From: Zooshikella harenae
GTDB taxonomy: Bacteria; Pseudomonadota; Gammaproteobacteria; Pseudomonadales; Zooshikellaceae
Assembly: GCF_018837975.1 (NCBI RefSeq)
Contig: NZ_JAGSOY010000001.1
Span: forward strand, 124,001 to 188,000
DNA: 64,000 nucleotides
Direction of reading: 5' to 3'
A program made the position numbers and the translations under genes. The notes under the pieces were generated by a model. It was not told where the DNA came from. It was given only the letters and a program-made list of their open reading frames with translations, and made no database searches. Each line of letters opens with the position of its first letter. Position 1 is the stretch's first letter. This document shows, in pieces, positions 54,572 through 64,000 of this stretch.

Positions 54572-54814
54572 CTTGCTGTGTGTCTACTTCATGACTTGGG
54601 ACATGGAAGGCTCACTGGATCGCGCCACTATATACCGTTATGGTAACTAGCGAAACCGCGATTGCGTGGTTGGCTCAGGTCGCTGGTTACCATAACGGTA
54701 TATAGTGGCAAAGCGAGCCTGAAATAGCCTTCCTTGTGTACAGTGCATAGTAATAAGCAAGAACGGCGCATCACCGCTCCGGTGTTTCCACCAAGCTAGA
54801 CCATGACCAGCAAG
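54572..54814 (-). ncRNA. Candidate retron msr-msd RNA
   Basis: Read on the minus strand, in the operon's direction. CTTGCTG (54814-54808) and CAGCAAG (54578-54572) are inverse and would be the a1/a2 repeat. Then TAGC at 54798-54795, the usual context of the branching G in retrons. A hairpin GGTG-GAAA-CACC (54792-54781) and a second, GAGCGG / CCGTTC (54779-54761), look like msr loops. Next is a very long hairpin 54733-54605: outer AGCCTTCC / GGAAGGCT-type pairing and an unbroken 24-bp inner stem (54624-54647 with 54686-54709), with a 6-bp hairpin at its tip, as expected of msd. The assignment is inference from layout; a1/a2 is only 7 bp, and no reverse-transcribed DNA has been shown. Confidence 0.5.
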
Positions 54815-54915
54815 TACATTATTTATATACCAGTTTAAGGTAGGGACTGCAACTGTTGTAAGACAAGTTGTAAATGATTTGGCGTAAATAATAAAAATAA
54901 ACAGAAATACATCAC

Positions 54916-54957
54916 TTGCTACTGTGTTTAAGGAAATGCTGGCAACCCCAGTAGCAA
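54916..54957. terminator. Inverted repeat downstream of aroK
   Basis: TTGCTACTG (54916-54924) and CAGTAGCAA (54949-54957) form a perfect 9-bp stem, about 36 bases past the aroK stop. It may end the pil-aroK transcript, although no long T run follows. Confidence 0.4.
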
Positions 54958-54992
54958 ATCAAGCATGAAAATTAAATCAAGTACATACATAT

Positions 54993-55508
54993 CTACTGTT
55001 GGATAACACGACAAATTTCGTTAACAACAGTGCGAGGGATTTTGTTATCTGTGGTAATAATATAGTCGGACACTTCTCTATATAATGGATCACGAATTTT
55101 CATTAAATTCGCTAACACAGCTTGAGGGTTCTCATTTTGTAGCAGTGGACGTCGTTTATCTCGAAATGTTCGTGCTAGTTGTTGCTCAACACTCGTATAC
55201 AAGTAAATAACTGCACCTGTACTCTGTAATAACATACGACGATTTTTTTCCCGTAAAACAGCGCCACCACCAGTCGCTAAAACTATTCCATTCTGTTGAG
55301 TAAGTTCTTCTAACATCGCTGATTCTCGATCACGAAAACCTTCTTCCCCTTCTACATCAAAAATCCAGGGAATATCAGCACCTGTCCGTGCTTCTATTTC
55401 ACGATCAGAGTCTTTGAACTCAACATCCAGGGCTTTAGAAAGCAAACGCCCGATGGTGCTTTTACCAGCACCCATCGGGCCAACCAAAAAGATACTCGTT
55501 TTAATCAT
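54993..55508 (-). CDS. aroK: Shikimate kinase
   Basis: 171 residues. Walker [10 protein letters not shown] (10-18), the shikimate-binding [11 protein letters not shown], the [18 protein letters not shown] segment, and GGGAVLRE are standard for AroK/AroL. It phosphorylates shikimate with ATP in the chorismate pathway. It lies 16 bases after pilQ, the usual gammaproteobacterial order. The next gene would normally be aroB, but here the retron leader and operon follow. Ribosome site weak. Confidence 0.93.
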   Translation of the reverse strand: MIKTSIFLVGPMGAGKSTIGRLLSKALDVEFKDSDREIEARTGADIPWIFDVEGEEGFRDRESAMLEELTQQNGIVLATGGGAVLREKNRRMLLQSTGAVIYLYTSVEQQLARTFRDKRRPLLQNENPQAVLANLMKIRDPLYREVSDYIITTDNKIPRTVVNEICRVIQQ

Positions 55509-55524
55509 GGCCTATACATGTCAA

Positions 55525-57630
55525 TTAGCGTTTTGTTAGCGCATTATCAACAATTCTAGGCGTAATGAAAATCAGTAGTTCATTCTTTTTACGTCCATCA
55601 GTTGTTCGTTTAAACAATCTTCCAATAGCGGGTAAATCTCCTAAAAAGGGTACTTTACTCTCTATTAATTCATTTTCTTCTTCAAAAACACCACCTAGCA
55701 CCAAGGTTTCACCATCAGGTACAAGTACTGTGGTATCTACTTCATTAGTATCAATAGCCAGTTCACCATTAAACTCAGTCTCTCCCACATCGTCTTTTTT
55801 AACATTAACTTTAAGCGTTATATGGCCATCGGGTGTAATTTGTGGTGTTACCTCTAATGACAACACTGCTTTTTTGAAAGACGTTGATGTTGCACCACTT
55901 GAACTTGCTTCTTGATAAGGTACTTCCTGGCCTGTTTCAATCCTAGCCATTTGCTTATCTTGCGTTAATATTTTTGGTTGAGAAATCAGCTCAGACCTAT
56001 TTTCACTCTCCAGAGCATTTAACTCTAGGTTTAATATTGCACTGTTTGACACAAAACCAATGTTAAACGTGCTTGTTGGAGAACCAAGAGGCAAACTAAC
56101 TAGACCTGCATTACCTGGTGTTGTTGAACCAGTAGTATTTTGGTCATCGTTACCACCTAATCGCCATTTACCATTTTTCTTTATCTTACCACCAGTCCAT
56201 TGAACCCCTAAGTCGCTGGACATATCAACTTCAGCACTAACAATACGAGCCTCTATCATCACCTGCTTAACTGGAATGTCAATTTTAGTGAGCAAATCCC
56301 TTAGCTCATCAAGTTTGGATCGAGTGTCTTTTATTAACAGGCTATTAGTGCGATTAACAACCTGCACTGTACCTCTCTCAGAAAGTAACTGAACCCCTCC
56401 CTCTCCAGAAGAGCCTTGTAAAATACCTGCAATTTCACTTGCATCAGCATAGTTAATTTGCACTAACTCAGTATATGTAGGAGCAAGCTCTTCTATTTGT
56501 TGATTATTTTCCAGCTCTTGTTTTTCGCGTGCAGCAATTTCTTCTGCAGGGGCAACCATTAACACATTACCCACTTGCCGTTTGTCCAATCCTTTTGCCT
56601 TCAAAACAAGGTCAAGTGCTTGATCCCAAGGAACATTTTGCAGACGAAGTGTAATATCACCTGTAACCGTATCACTCGCGACTAAGTTTAAGTCAGTAAA
56701 ATCAGCAATTAATTGCAATACTGATCGAACATCAATGTTTTGGAAATTAAGGGATAATTTCTCACCCGTATAAAGCGCCCGATCTCGTTTTAATTGCTCA
56801 ACTTCTTTAGCCGTTAATGATTTTACACTGATAGTCAGTGTGTTATCTGTTTGATAAGCCAAGTAATCATATTCGCCTTCTGGCTCAATCGTGATAACAG
56901 CATTACCACGCTCGACAGTGGCATCAATGTAGTGAACTGGTGTTGCAAAATCAACTACATCTAGACGATTACGTAAATTTGTTGGAATTTGCGTTTCAGG
57001 AAACTCTAAACGAATCCGCCCGCCTTGTTCATTCATATCCAAGGGCACATTAGGATTCGATAATTGAATAACGATATTTCCCTCACCTTCTGCACCACGC
57101 TCAAAGTCAATACTACTAATAGCCTTGACATTTCTATTATATAATTTTTTTCGAGTTTGTTTATTGTTAACCGCTGGCGGAGTTTGTGTATATCTTGTTG
57201 TAGCACGCTGAGAAGTCTGCTGTGCTGCAGCTAGATCCTGCCCATCAGTACCAATTAAAATATATAAATTATTACCATCAATCCTAGTCGCATATTTAGC
57301 CGGCTGGTTTAAATTAACAACAAGGCGTGTTTTATCTTTTGTCTCTAAGACAGTAATACTTTTTGTATTACCAAAACCAATTTCATTGAATTTCTTCGCC
57401 AGGCCACTTTGTGCGCCTGGTAAATCAATAGAAATTCGCGCAGGGCGTTCAACTGTGTACCCTTTTGGCGTTGGCACTGCACCATCAAATTGCAGTTTTA
57501 GTTCAACTTTCTCCCCCGGAAGAGAGGCTACGTCCAGATCTGTAATGACTGATGCCAACGCCTGCCAGGAGTTGAAAGCCAAAACAGTGGCTATTGCCAA
57601 ACCAGCTTTTCTTAAGCGTATGGTGTTCAT
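55525..57630 (-). CDS. pilQ: Type IV pilus secretin PilQ
   Basis: 701 residues with signal peptide (KAGLAIATVLAFNSWQALAS). Two AMIN domains that bind peptidoglycan (about 30-120 and 165-265), an STN/N0 domain (LSLNFQNIDVRSVLQLIADFTDLNLV), N1 domain, and the C-terminal secretin barrel with VPFLGDLPAIGRLFKRT and NELLIFITPRIV. It is the outer-membrane channel through which type IV pili pass. Terminal gene of pilMNOPQ, but separated from pilP by 263 bases, which is wider than the near-contiguous spacing I would expect. Confidence 0.95.
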   Translation of the reverse strand: MNTIRLRKAGLAIATVLAFNSWQALASVITDLDVASLPGEKVELKLQFDGAVPTPKGYTVERPARISIDLPGAQSGLAKKFNEIGFGNTKSITVLETKDKTRLVVNLNQPAKYATRIDGNNLYILIGTDGQDLAAAQQTSQRATTRYTQTPPAVNNKQTRKKLYNRNVKAISSIDFERGAEGEGNIVIQLSNPNVPLDMNEQGGRIRLEFPETQIPTNLRNRLDVVDFATPVHYIDATVERGNAVITIEPEGEYDYLAYQTDNTLTISVKSLTAKEVEQLKRDRALYTGEKLSLNFQNIDVRSVLQLIADFTDLNLVASDTVTGDITLRLQNVPWDQALDLVLKAKGLDKRQVGNVLMVAPAEEIAAREKQELENNQQIEELAPTYTELVQINYADASEIAGILQGSSGEGGVQLLSERGTVQVVNRTNSLLIKDTRSKLDELRDLLTKIDIPVKQVMIEARIVSAEVDMSSDLGVQWTGGKIKKNGKWRLGGNDDQNTTGSTTPGNAGLVSLPLGSPTSTFNIGFVSNSAILNLELNALESENRSELISQPKILTQDKQMARIETGQEVPYQEASSSGATSTSFKKAVLSLEVTPQITPDGHITLKVNVKKDDVGETEFNGELAIDTNEVDTTVLVPDGETLVLGGVFEEENELIESKVPFLGDLPAIGRLFKRTTDGRKKNELLIFITPRIVDNALTKR

Positions 57631-57893
57631 ACTTACCCACCAATGTTATTGAATACCACGATTATCACTGAGTCTTGAATAACCTTAACCAGAGCAGCTC
57701 AACATTAATAAATAAGCGAACTCATTCCGCTATCGCCAACATATTTATAAAAAATACGCATTAATGTTTCCAAGCTAATCCTTAAAGGCGGGCGATTCCC
57801 TGCCTTACACATTACTGTGTAAAGTTAGCGCAGCCAGCACTGGAGTAGTGAATTGAATAAAACAGACTTCCCCCGAAGATGTGCTTTAATGGC
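57631..57893. other. pilP-pilQ intergenic region
   Basis: 263 bases with a perfect 7-bp hairpin TTACACA-TTAC-TGTGTAA (57805-57822) and no gene. It might carry a separate pilQ promoter. Confidence 0.4.
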
Positions 57894-58421
57894 CTACCCT
57901 TCATTTAATGCAATTGTTCTAGGGCGTTCTACCCACTTATCTTTACCACTTGGGACAATTTCCGTCACTTTTATTTCAGTTTCTGTAATTGAAATAATTT
58001 TACCGTGATTTCGTCCTAAGTAATCTCCCTCTTTGACTCGATGGACACCTCCCCCTCCTCGAACCAAAGCCCAAAAACCATCATCGTTACTGATGCTACC
58101 AACCATCTGGAATGTTTCTATACCATAATTTTCCAAATACTGTTTTGGACGATTAAAATCCGGTTTAACCGACGACTCCTGTTGTTCTTTCTTTTCTGAC
58201 ACCTGAATAGGTGCTATAAAAGGACTTCGTAGCCCCGATGCACTATAAGTGAATGCTTCATACGGTTTAACGATTGGAATAGGTGGTATATTTCCTTTTG
58301 GTCGAGCTCTCACTTCATCCATAAATGATTGTAAATCTTCATACTCCCTACTCGTACAACCAGCCAGTAACACAGCACTGCTCAATAACGCTACCAGGGA
58401 AACTTTAGTGTAACCGCTCAT
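57894..58421 (-). CDS. pilP: Type IV pilus lipoprotein PilP
   Basis: 175 residues, lipobox LLAGC after SLVALLSSAV, then the conserved PilP beta domain (FQMVGSISNDDGFWALVRGGGGVHRVKEGDYLGRNHGKI). It links the inner-membrane PilMNO complex to the PilQ secretin across the periplasm. Starts 9 bases after pilO. Confidence 0.93.
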   Translation of the reverse strand: MSGYTKVSLVALLSSAVLLAGCTSREYEDLQSFMDEVRARPKGNIPPIPIVKPYEAFTYSASGLRSPFIAPIQVSEKKEQQESSVKPDFNRPKQYLENYGIETFQMVGSISNDDGFWALVRGGGGVHRVKEGDYLGRNHGKIISITETEIKVTEIVPSGKDKWVERPRTIALNEG

Positions 58422-58430
58422 ATCCAGCCC

Positions 58431-59036
58431 CTAGTTTCCTTCAGTCTTCTCGTTATAACGATAAGTCTTAGCAATAATACTCATCGTCAGTATTTCAGCA
58501 TTATTTTGCTGTGGCTTAATATCAAAATTATGTAACGTTACAATTCTTGATAAGCTTGCGACAGAACTTACAAAGTTACCTAAATCGTGATAATTACCCT
58601 GAACTCTTATTTGAATTGGGAGTTCGATATAAAATTCTTTTGTAATTTCTGGCAGCAGATCAATCGAATTAAAGTATAGACCACTTCTTAAACCTGCACG
58701 ACTAATGTCTTCTAAAAGCCCAGGCACTTCTGTATCTGTAGGAAGCTGTTTAACCAAATCACCTAATGTACGCTCCATTTCAACCATCTGAGTTTTATAA
58801 GCATCAAGGTTTGCAGCCTGGAATGCTTTAATTCTGAATTGTTCTTTTAACTGGTCTTCTTCTTTTTGAACCGTTTCGTATCGATCATTTAATTCTTCTA
58901 AATGAAATTTATAGCCTAAAAATAATACAGCGCCAAAAAGAATAATCGCCACAACGATTTTTATAGGCGCCGGCCATGATCCAACATTCTCAAGATCTAA
59001 CTCATTTATATTTTTAAAGGAATCAGCAACACTCAT
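58431..59036 (-). CDS. pilO: Type IV pilus assembly protein PilO
   Basis: 201 residues with one N-terminal membrane helix (IKIVVAIILFGAVLFLGYKF), a coiled-coil segment (LNDRYETVQKEEDQLKEQFR) and a ferredoxin-like periplasmic domain (FYIELPIQIRVQGNYHDLGNFVSSVASL). Pairs with PilN. Starts 2 bases after pilN with GGAG 7 bases upstream. Confidence 0.93.
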   Translation of the reverse strand: MSVADSFKNINELDLENVGSWPAPIKIVVAIILFGAVLFLGYKFHLEELNDRYETVQKEEDQLKEQFRIKAFQAANLDAYKTQMVEMERTLGDLVKQLPTDTEVPGLLEDISRAGLRSGLYFNSIDLLPEITKEFYIELPIQIRVQGNYHDLGNFVSSVASLSRIVTLHNFDIKPQQNNAEILTMSIIAKTYRYNEKTEGN

Positions 59037-59038
59037 GG

Positions 59039-59604
59039 TTACTTCTCCTTATCTTTTTTATCAGCTTCAGGCGTTGTCTTTAACACCGCCATGACGAAGT
59101 TGTTCATAGACTTATTCGCAGAATTTCTTTTCACTGATGTTAAATTAGGCTCTTTAAACCATTTAGAGCTATCAAACTGTCGCATCAGCGTTGAAACACG
59201 GTTATTAGATTCAGCGACCCCGGTAATCGAGAGTTTATTACTTGCAAGTACTAAGTGATTAAAATACACACCATCGGGAATAACACGTACAAGCTCATCA
59301 AATATCCTAACAATAATGGGGCGGTCTCCTTGCAAGCGTTTGATAACATTCATCCGCTCAAGTAATTGCTCTCGCCTCTTTTTTAATTCTTTTATCTCGT
59401 CGATCTTTAAATCCAAAGCAGCAATTTCTTTTTTCAGAAACTCATTTCGTCCCTGCTGGTTAGCAATTGCCCCATTGATCTGCCGGTCTCCTAAAAAAAC
59501 CAGTCCCGCAGCTATGGCAACTGTTACCCCTAAGGCTGTCAAAAAGTGTTTTTTCCGTTCTTCTCTTCGCTTTTCCCGCCATGGAAGAAGGTTTATTTTT
59601 GCCA

Positions 59605-59605
<1 letters not shown>
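59039..59605 (-). CDS. pilN: Type IV pilus assembly protein PilN
   Basis: 188 residues. The cytoplasmic N-terminus INLLPWREKRREERKK is the strictly conserved tail that binds PilM; then a membrane helix and a PilO-like periplasmic fold. The ATG overlaps the pilM stop codon by one base. Confidence 0.95.
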
Positions 59606-60735
<1,130 letters not shown>

Positions 60736-60774
60736 TTACATTCGCGCAATTATGTGAAATGCAAAAAAAGTCCT

Positions 60775-60780
60775 TATAAT
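60775..60780 (+). promoter_or_regulatory. Possible -10 box for the PBP1A gene
   Basis: A perfect TATAAT in the 187-base gap between divergent pilM and ponA, 76 bases before the GTG start. The -35 candidate (TTATGT, about 19 bases upstream) is poor. Confidence 0.3.
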
Positions 60781-60856
60781 CGATACTAAAACAATGCAAA
60801 ATTGATTAACCACTTCGCTAACTCCTTAATATGTCTAGAAAAAAACGAGGAATACT

Positions 60857-63259
60857 GTGACACTGATCAGATTTTTTATTTGGACCACTTTTCTCTTAAT
60901 ATGTGGCACATTCCTCATTTTGGCAGGTGTATACCTATACCTTAGCCCAGCATTGCCATCTGTTGAAAGTTTACGTGACATTAATTTGCAAACCCCATTA
61001 CGGATATACTCAAGCGATAACAAACTCATTGGTGAGTTTGGTGAGCAAAGGCGCGCACCTATTGCCTTCGAAGACACCCCAAAACAAATGATCAATGCGT
61101 TTGTCGCTGCAGAGGACAACCGCTTCTTTTCTCACAACGGCGTTGATCCCAAAGGTCTGGGTCGAGCAGTTGCTCAGCTCCTAAAAAGCGGTGCCATACA
61201 ATCTGGCGGTAGTACCATCACCATGCAGGTTGCCCGTAACTTTTTCCTCAGCAGAGAACGGGTCTTCTCCCGTAAGTTCAATGAAATTCTACTTGCCTTA
61301 CAAATCGAAAAGGAACTCTCCAAAGGCGACATCATTGAGCTCTACATGAATAAAATCTACCTGGGTAACCGAGCTTACGGTATTGCTGCTGCCGCAAAGG
61401 TTTATTATGGCAAACCCATTGATCAACTCAGTTTAGCTCAATTTGCAATGATTGCAGGATTACCTAAGGCACCTTCGGCATATAACCCCATAGTAAACCC
61501 TGAACGCGCTTTAGAACGCCGCAACTGGATTTTAGGACGCATGCATTTCCTCAGTTTTATAAGTCAAGATGAGTATGATGCTGCAGTCGCAGAGCCTATC
61601 ACTGCGAGTTATCATGGCCTTAAAATTGAACTAAAAGCCCCCTACTTGGCAGAAATGGTTCGCCAAGACATGGTCGAGCGCTTTGGTTCTCATGCTTATA
61701 CTGATGGCTACACGGTTTACACGACTGTATCCAGTAAACTACAAAATTCTGCTCAGGAAGCTATACACCTAGGTTTATTAGAATATGAGCAACGCCATGG
61801 CTATAGAGGCCCAGAAAAACAACTGCCACCCACAGAATACGATGAAGAGGCATGGCAAAAAGAGCTGAAACAAACGTCTACTGTCGGTAATCTAGAGCCT
61901 GCCATTGTAACGCATGTTGGTTCTGATTCGATTGATGTAATGATGAAACACGGGCCTGCCAGTGTTAGTTGGGAAGGTCTGAAATGGGCTCGTCGTTATC
62001 GCAATGTCAATTCTCTAGGCTCTCAGCCAAAATCTCCTGCAGAGGTTGTGAATGTTGGTGATCTAATCAGGTTATTTAAACCAAGTGGGAAAGATATTTA
62101 CGAGCTTGGTCATATTCCTAAGGTACAAGGTGCTTTAGTCTCTCTAAACCCCACTGATGGAGCAGTTATAGCCGTTGTCGGTGGATTTGATTATAGCCAC
62201 AGTAAGTTTAACCGTGCAGCACAAGCTGCTCGTCAAGTAGGCTCTAACTTCAAACCCTTTATTTACAGTGCCGGCTTAGAGAATGGCTTCACTGCTGCAA
62301 CAACCATCAATGATGCACCTATTGTTATGCCTGATGCTAACCTGAAGGTGTGGCGTCCAGAAAATGCGGGAGGTAAGTTTTTTGGTCCAACTCGATTACG
62401 CAAAGCACTTTATTTATCTCGCAATCTTGTGTCTATCCGCCTCTTACAAGCTATGGGTGTTGATAAAGCCATTAACTATGTGACACGTTTTGGCTTTGAT
62501 GAGAAAAAGCTAGTGCCCAACCTATCTCTGGCCTTAGGTGCTGCTGAATTCACGCCTATGGAGCTTGCCACAGGTTATGCCGCTTTAGCGAATGGTGGCT
62601 ACCAGGTTAAGCCATACTTTATAAGTCGCATTGACCACCTGGACGAAACTGTGTACCAAGCTACGCCTTATAAAGTCTGTAAAACGTGCCCACCATCACC
62701 TGACCCATCAAAAGTAGCGGATGAAGCAGAACTACTTTTGACTGATGATGATGGTTCCAGCTTTTATCCTGCTCAGCAAGTTATGGACCCACGAGTTAAC
62801 TACATTATGTATACCATCCTGCAGGATGTTATAAAACATGGCACAGGACGCCGAGCACTGGCATTAAAACGCAGTGATCTTGGTGGAAAAACAGGCACCA
62901 CAAATGACCAGAAAGATGCCTGGTTTTCTGGGTTTAATGCCGATATCGCAACCTCTGTTTGGGTTGGTTTTGATCAACCAAAAACCCTTGGGAGAAGAGA
63001 GTATGGCGGTACAGCGGCATTACCCGTATGGATTCGTTTTATGACTGAAGCACTCGCTGATAAACCAGAACATCCCCTACCACAGCCTGATGGCTTAGTA
63101 CGTGTTCGTATTGATCCAGAAACAGGCATGGCTGTTGCCGCAGGAACACCAGGGGCAATGTTTGAAATTTTCTTAAAAGAAAATGCACCCGAATATGATC
63201 CATCAGTCGCAATGCCAAGTATCAATGATGATGCCCTTAAAACAGAGGAGATTTTCTAG
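60857..63259 (+). CDS. mrcA: Penicillin-binding protein 1A
   Basis: 800 residues from GTG 60857 with GAGG 6 bases upstream. One N-terminal membrane helix, then a GT51 glycosyltransferase domain (EDNRFFSHNGVDPKGLGRA, GGSTITMQVARNFFL, LYMNKIYLGNRAYGI), an OB-like insert, and the transpeptidase with SNFK (the acylated Ser), SRN in LYLSRNLVS, and KTGTTND. It polymerises and cross-links peptidoglycan. Also called ponA. Divergent from pilM, the classical arrangement. Confidence 0.95.
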   Translation: MTLIRFFIWTTFLLICGTFLILAGVYLYLSPALPSVESLRDINLQTPLRIYSSDNKLIGEFGEQRRAPIAFEDTPKQMINAFVAAEDNRFFSHNGVDPKGLGRAVAQLLKSGAIQSGGSTITMQVARNFFLSRERVFSRKFNEILLALQIEKELSKGDIIELYMNKIYLGNRAYGIAAAAKVYYGKPIDQLSLAQFAMIAGLPKAPSAYNPIVNPERALERRNWILGRMHFLSFISQDEYDAAVAEPITASYHGLKIELKAPYLAEMVRQDMVERFGSHAYTDGYTVYTTVSSKLQNSAQEAIHLGLLEYEQRHGYRGPEKQLPPTEYDEEAWQKELKQTSTVGNLEPAIVTHVGSDSIDVMMKHGPASVSWEGLKWARRYRNVNSLGSQPKSPAEVVNVGDLIRLFKPSGKDIYELGHIPKVQGALVSLNPTDGAVIAVVGGFDYSHSKFNRAAQAARQVGSNFKPFIYSAGLENGFTAATTINDAPIVMPDANLKVWRPENAGGKFFGPTRLRKALYLSRNLVSIRLLQAMGVDKAINYVTRFGFDEKKLVPNLSLALGAAEFTPMELATGYAALANGGYQVKPYFISRIDHLDETVYQATPYKVCKTCPPSPDPSKVADEAELLLTDDDGSSFYPAQQVMDPRVNYIMYTILQDVIKHGTGRRALALKRSDLGGKTGTTNDQKDAWFSGFNADIATSVWVGFDQPKTLGRREYGGTAALPVWIRFMTEALADKPEHPLPQPDGLVRVRIDPETGMAVAAGTPGAMFEIFLKENAPEYDPSVAMPSINDDALKTEEIF

Positions 63260-63303
63260 CAAGGAAAGCCCATAAAGCATTTATCAATAGTGTAACTCAA
63301 AAG

Positions 63304-63333
63304 AAAAAAGGCACCGATCTGGCGCCTTTTTTT
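63304..63333. terminator. Bidirectional intrinsic terminator
   Basis: AAAAAAGGCACC pairs with GGCGCCTTTTTT (one mismatch) around GATCT, ending in a T run, between ponA and the convergent malic enzyme gene. Confidence 0.85.
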
Positions 63334-63380
63334 AATGACTCACTTTTTGAGTCCATATACACTGGCTACATTAACTGGAA

Positions 63381-64000
63381 CTATTTAATATCCCCAATTG
63401 CCAGCAGAGGATAATGTTTCGGGTAAGGAAGTTTGGCCACACCACTATCAACAGCCGCTTTGGCTACAGCAGCTGATACCACATTGAGTAGTCTTATATC
63501 CATTGGTTTTGGGATAATATATTCTCGTCCGAAGCTGAGTGGCTTACCACCATAAGCGTTAACAACATCTTCAGGAACAGGCTCTTTAGCAAGATTTTTT
63601 AACGCGTGGACTGCAGCCAGCTTCATTTCTTCATTGATGGCAGTAGCTCTAACATCTAGAGCCCCACGGAAAATAAATGGAAAACCTAATACGTTATTGA
63701 CCTGATTAGGATAGTCAGAACGACCTGTTGCCATAATGACATCATCACGAACAGATAAAGCAAGCTCTGGTTTAATTTCTGGATCAGGGTTTGAGCAAGC
63801 AAATACAATTGGGTTAGGTGCCATTTTCTTCAACTGCTCAGGAGATAGCAGATTCGGCCCAGATAGTCCTAAAAAGACATCAGCAGCATCGATAGCCTCA
63901 TCTAACGTACGTTTTGAGGTTTCATTTGCAAAGGCAGCTTTATACTGGTTTAAGTCAGTTCGACCACTATGGATCACCCCTTTACGGTCAAGCATATAAA
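63381..64000 (-). CDS. maeB: Malic enzyme, 3' part, cut by the window edge
   Basis: About 206 C-terminal residues are visible. MLDRKGVIHSGRTDLN, LGLSGPNLLSPEQL, VFACSNPDPEIKPE, MATGRSDYPNQVNNVLGFPFIFRGALDV and EYIIPKPMD are the NAD(P)-binding and C-terminal parts of the short bacterial malic enzyme, which oxidises malate to pyruvate and CO2. The frame continues past position 64000, so the apparent Met at 63995 is not the start. There is no phosphotransacetylase-like C-terminal domain here, so this is the roughly 420-residue type rather than the longer fused form of E. coli MaeB. Downstream it meets ponA at a shared terminator. Confidence 0.88.
   Translation of the reverse strand, partial: YMLDRKGVIHSGRTDLNQYKAAFANETSKRTLDEAIDAADVFLGLSGPNLLSPEQLKKMAPNPIVFACSNPDPEIKPELALSVRDDVIMATGRSDYPNQVNNVLGFPFIFRGALDVRATAINEEMKLAAVHALKNLAKEPVPEDVVNAYGGKPLSFGREYIIPKPMDIRLLNVVSAAVAKAAVDSGVAKLPYPKHYPLLAIGDIK

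Noticed and set aside
54605-54733. Long hairpin as a simple aroK or operon terminator
   Set aside because: The stem is far longer than a terminator needs, no T run follows on either strand, and it is flanked by features that fit a retron RNA. A mobile palindrome remains possible and is noted in the finding.

Overview
The window looks like a chromosomal segment of a marine, AT-rich gammaproteobacterium. The right end has the classical ponA / pilMNOPQ / aroK block of Pseudomonas- and Oceanospirillales-type genomes with a malic enzyme beyond it. The many secreted hydrolases and the overall gene flavour suggest a relative of Zooshikella or Spartinivicinus; this is an inference from gene style, not a measured result.

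Layout. 1-9.5 kb: phnP, a large MscS-type channel, two stand-alone periplasmic ligand-binding proteins, a secreted trypsin-like protease, an RtcB-family RNA ligase and a lipoprotein. 9.7-16.1 kb: a minus-strand five-gene operon (permease, glutamine-synthetase-like ligase, aldehyde dehydrogenase, iron alcohol dehydrogenase, class I glutamine amidotransferase) that reads as a gamma-glutamylation route for an amino-alcohol, most likely ethanolamine. 16.5-37.2 kb: an accessory zone rich in exported proteins (GH114, an elicitor-type transglutaminase with a ricin lectin, an endoglycoceramidase-like GH5, a GH18-GH19 double chitinase), an orphan GspE/PilB ATPase, a Mut7-C nuclease-like protein, remnants, and a visibly GC-richer proVWX betaine transporter that looks acquired. 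37.2-41.3 kb: a crotonase, the yjjI/yjjW glycyl-radical pair and a zinc-ribbon protein.

41.3-54.9 kb holds the most unusual system: one minus-strand operon encoding a 1035-residue helical-repeat protein with an internal BRCT domain, a giant (about 2170 residues) WD40-plus-HEAT protein, a SWIM-WGR protein, and a retron reverse transcriptase of the Mx162 type (NAxxH, YADD and (V/I)TG motifs). The roughly 780-bp leader before the first gene is full of inverted repeats. One segment, 54572-54814, has the layout expected of a retron msr-msd RNA: short flanking repeat, TAGC, two small hairpins, then a very long hairpin. If so, this is a retron whose RNA gene and RT are separated by three very large partner genes, two of which carry the DNA-break-sensing domains (BRCT, WGR) known from PARP1. 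The operon follows aroK directly, where aroB normally sits.

55-64 kb is core genome: aroK, pilQ, pilP, pilO, pilN and pilM (type IV pilus alignment complex and secretin), divergently transcribed penicillin-binding protein 1A, and the truncated 3' part of a malic enzyme at the window edge. Dispersed palindromic repeats, one with an ERIC-like core, lie in several intergenic gaps. I saw no tRNA, rRNA, CRISPR array or intact insertion sequence.
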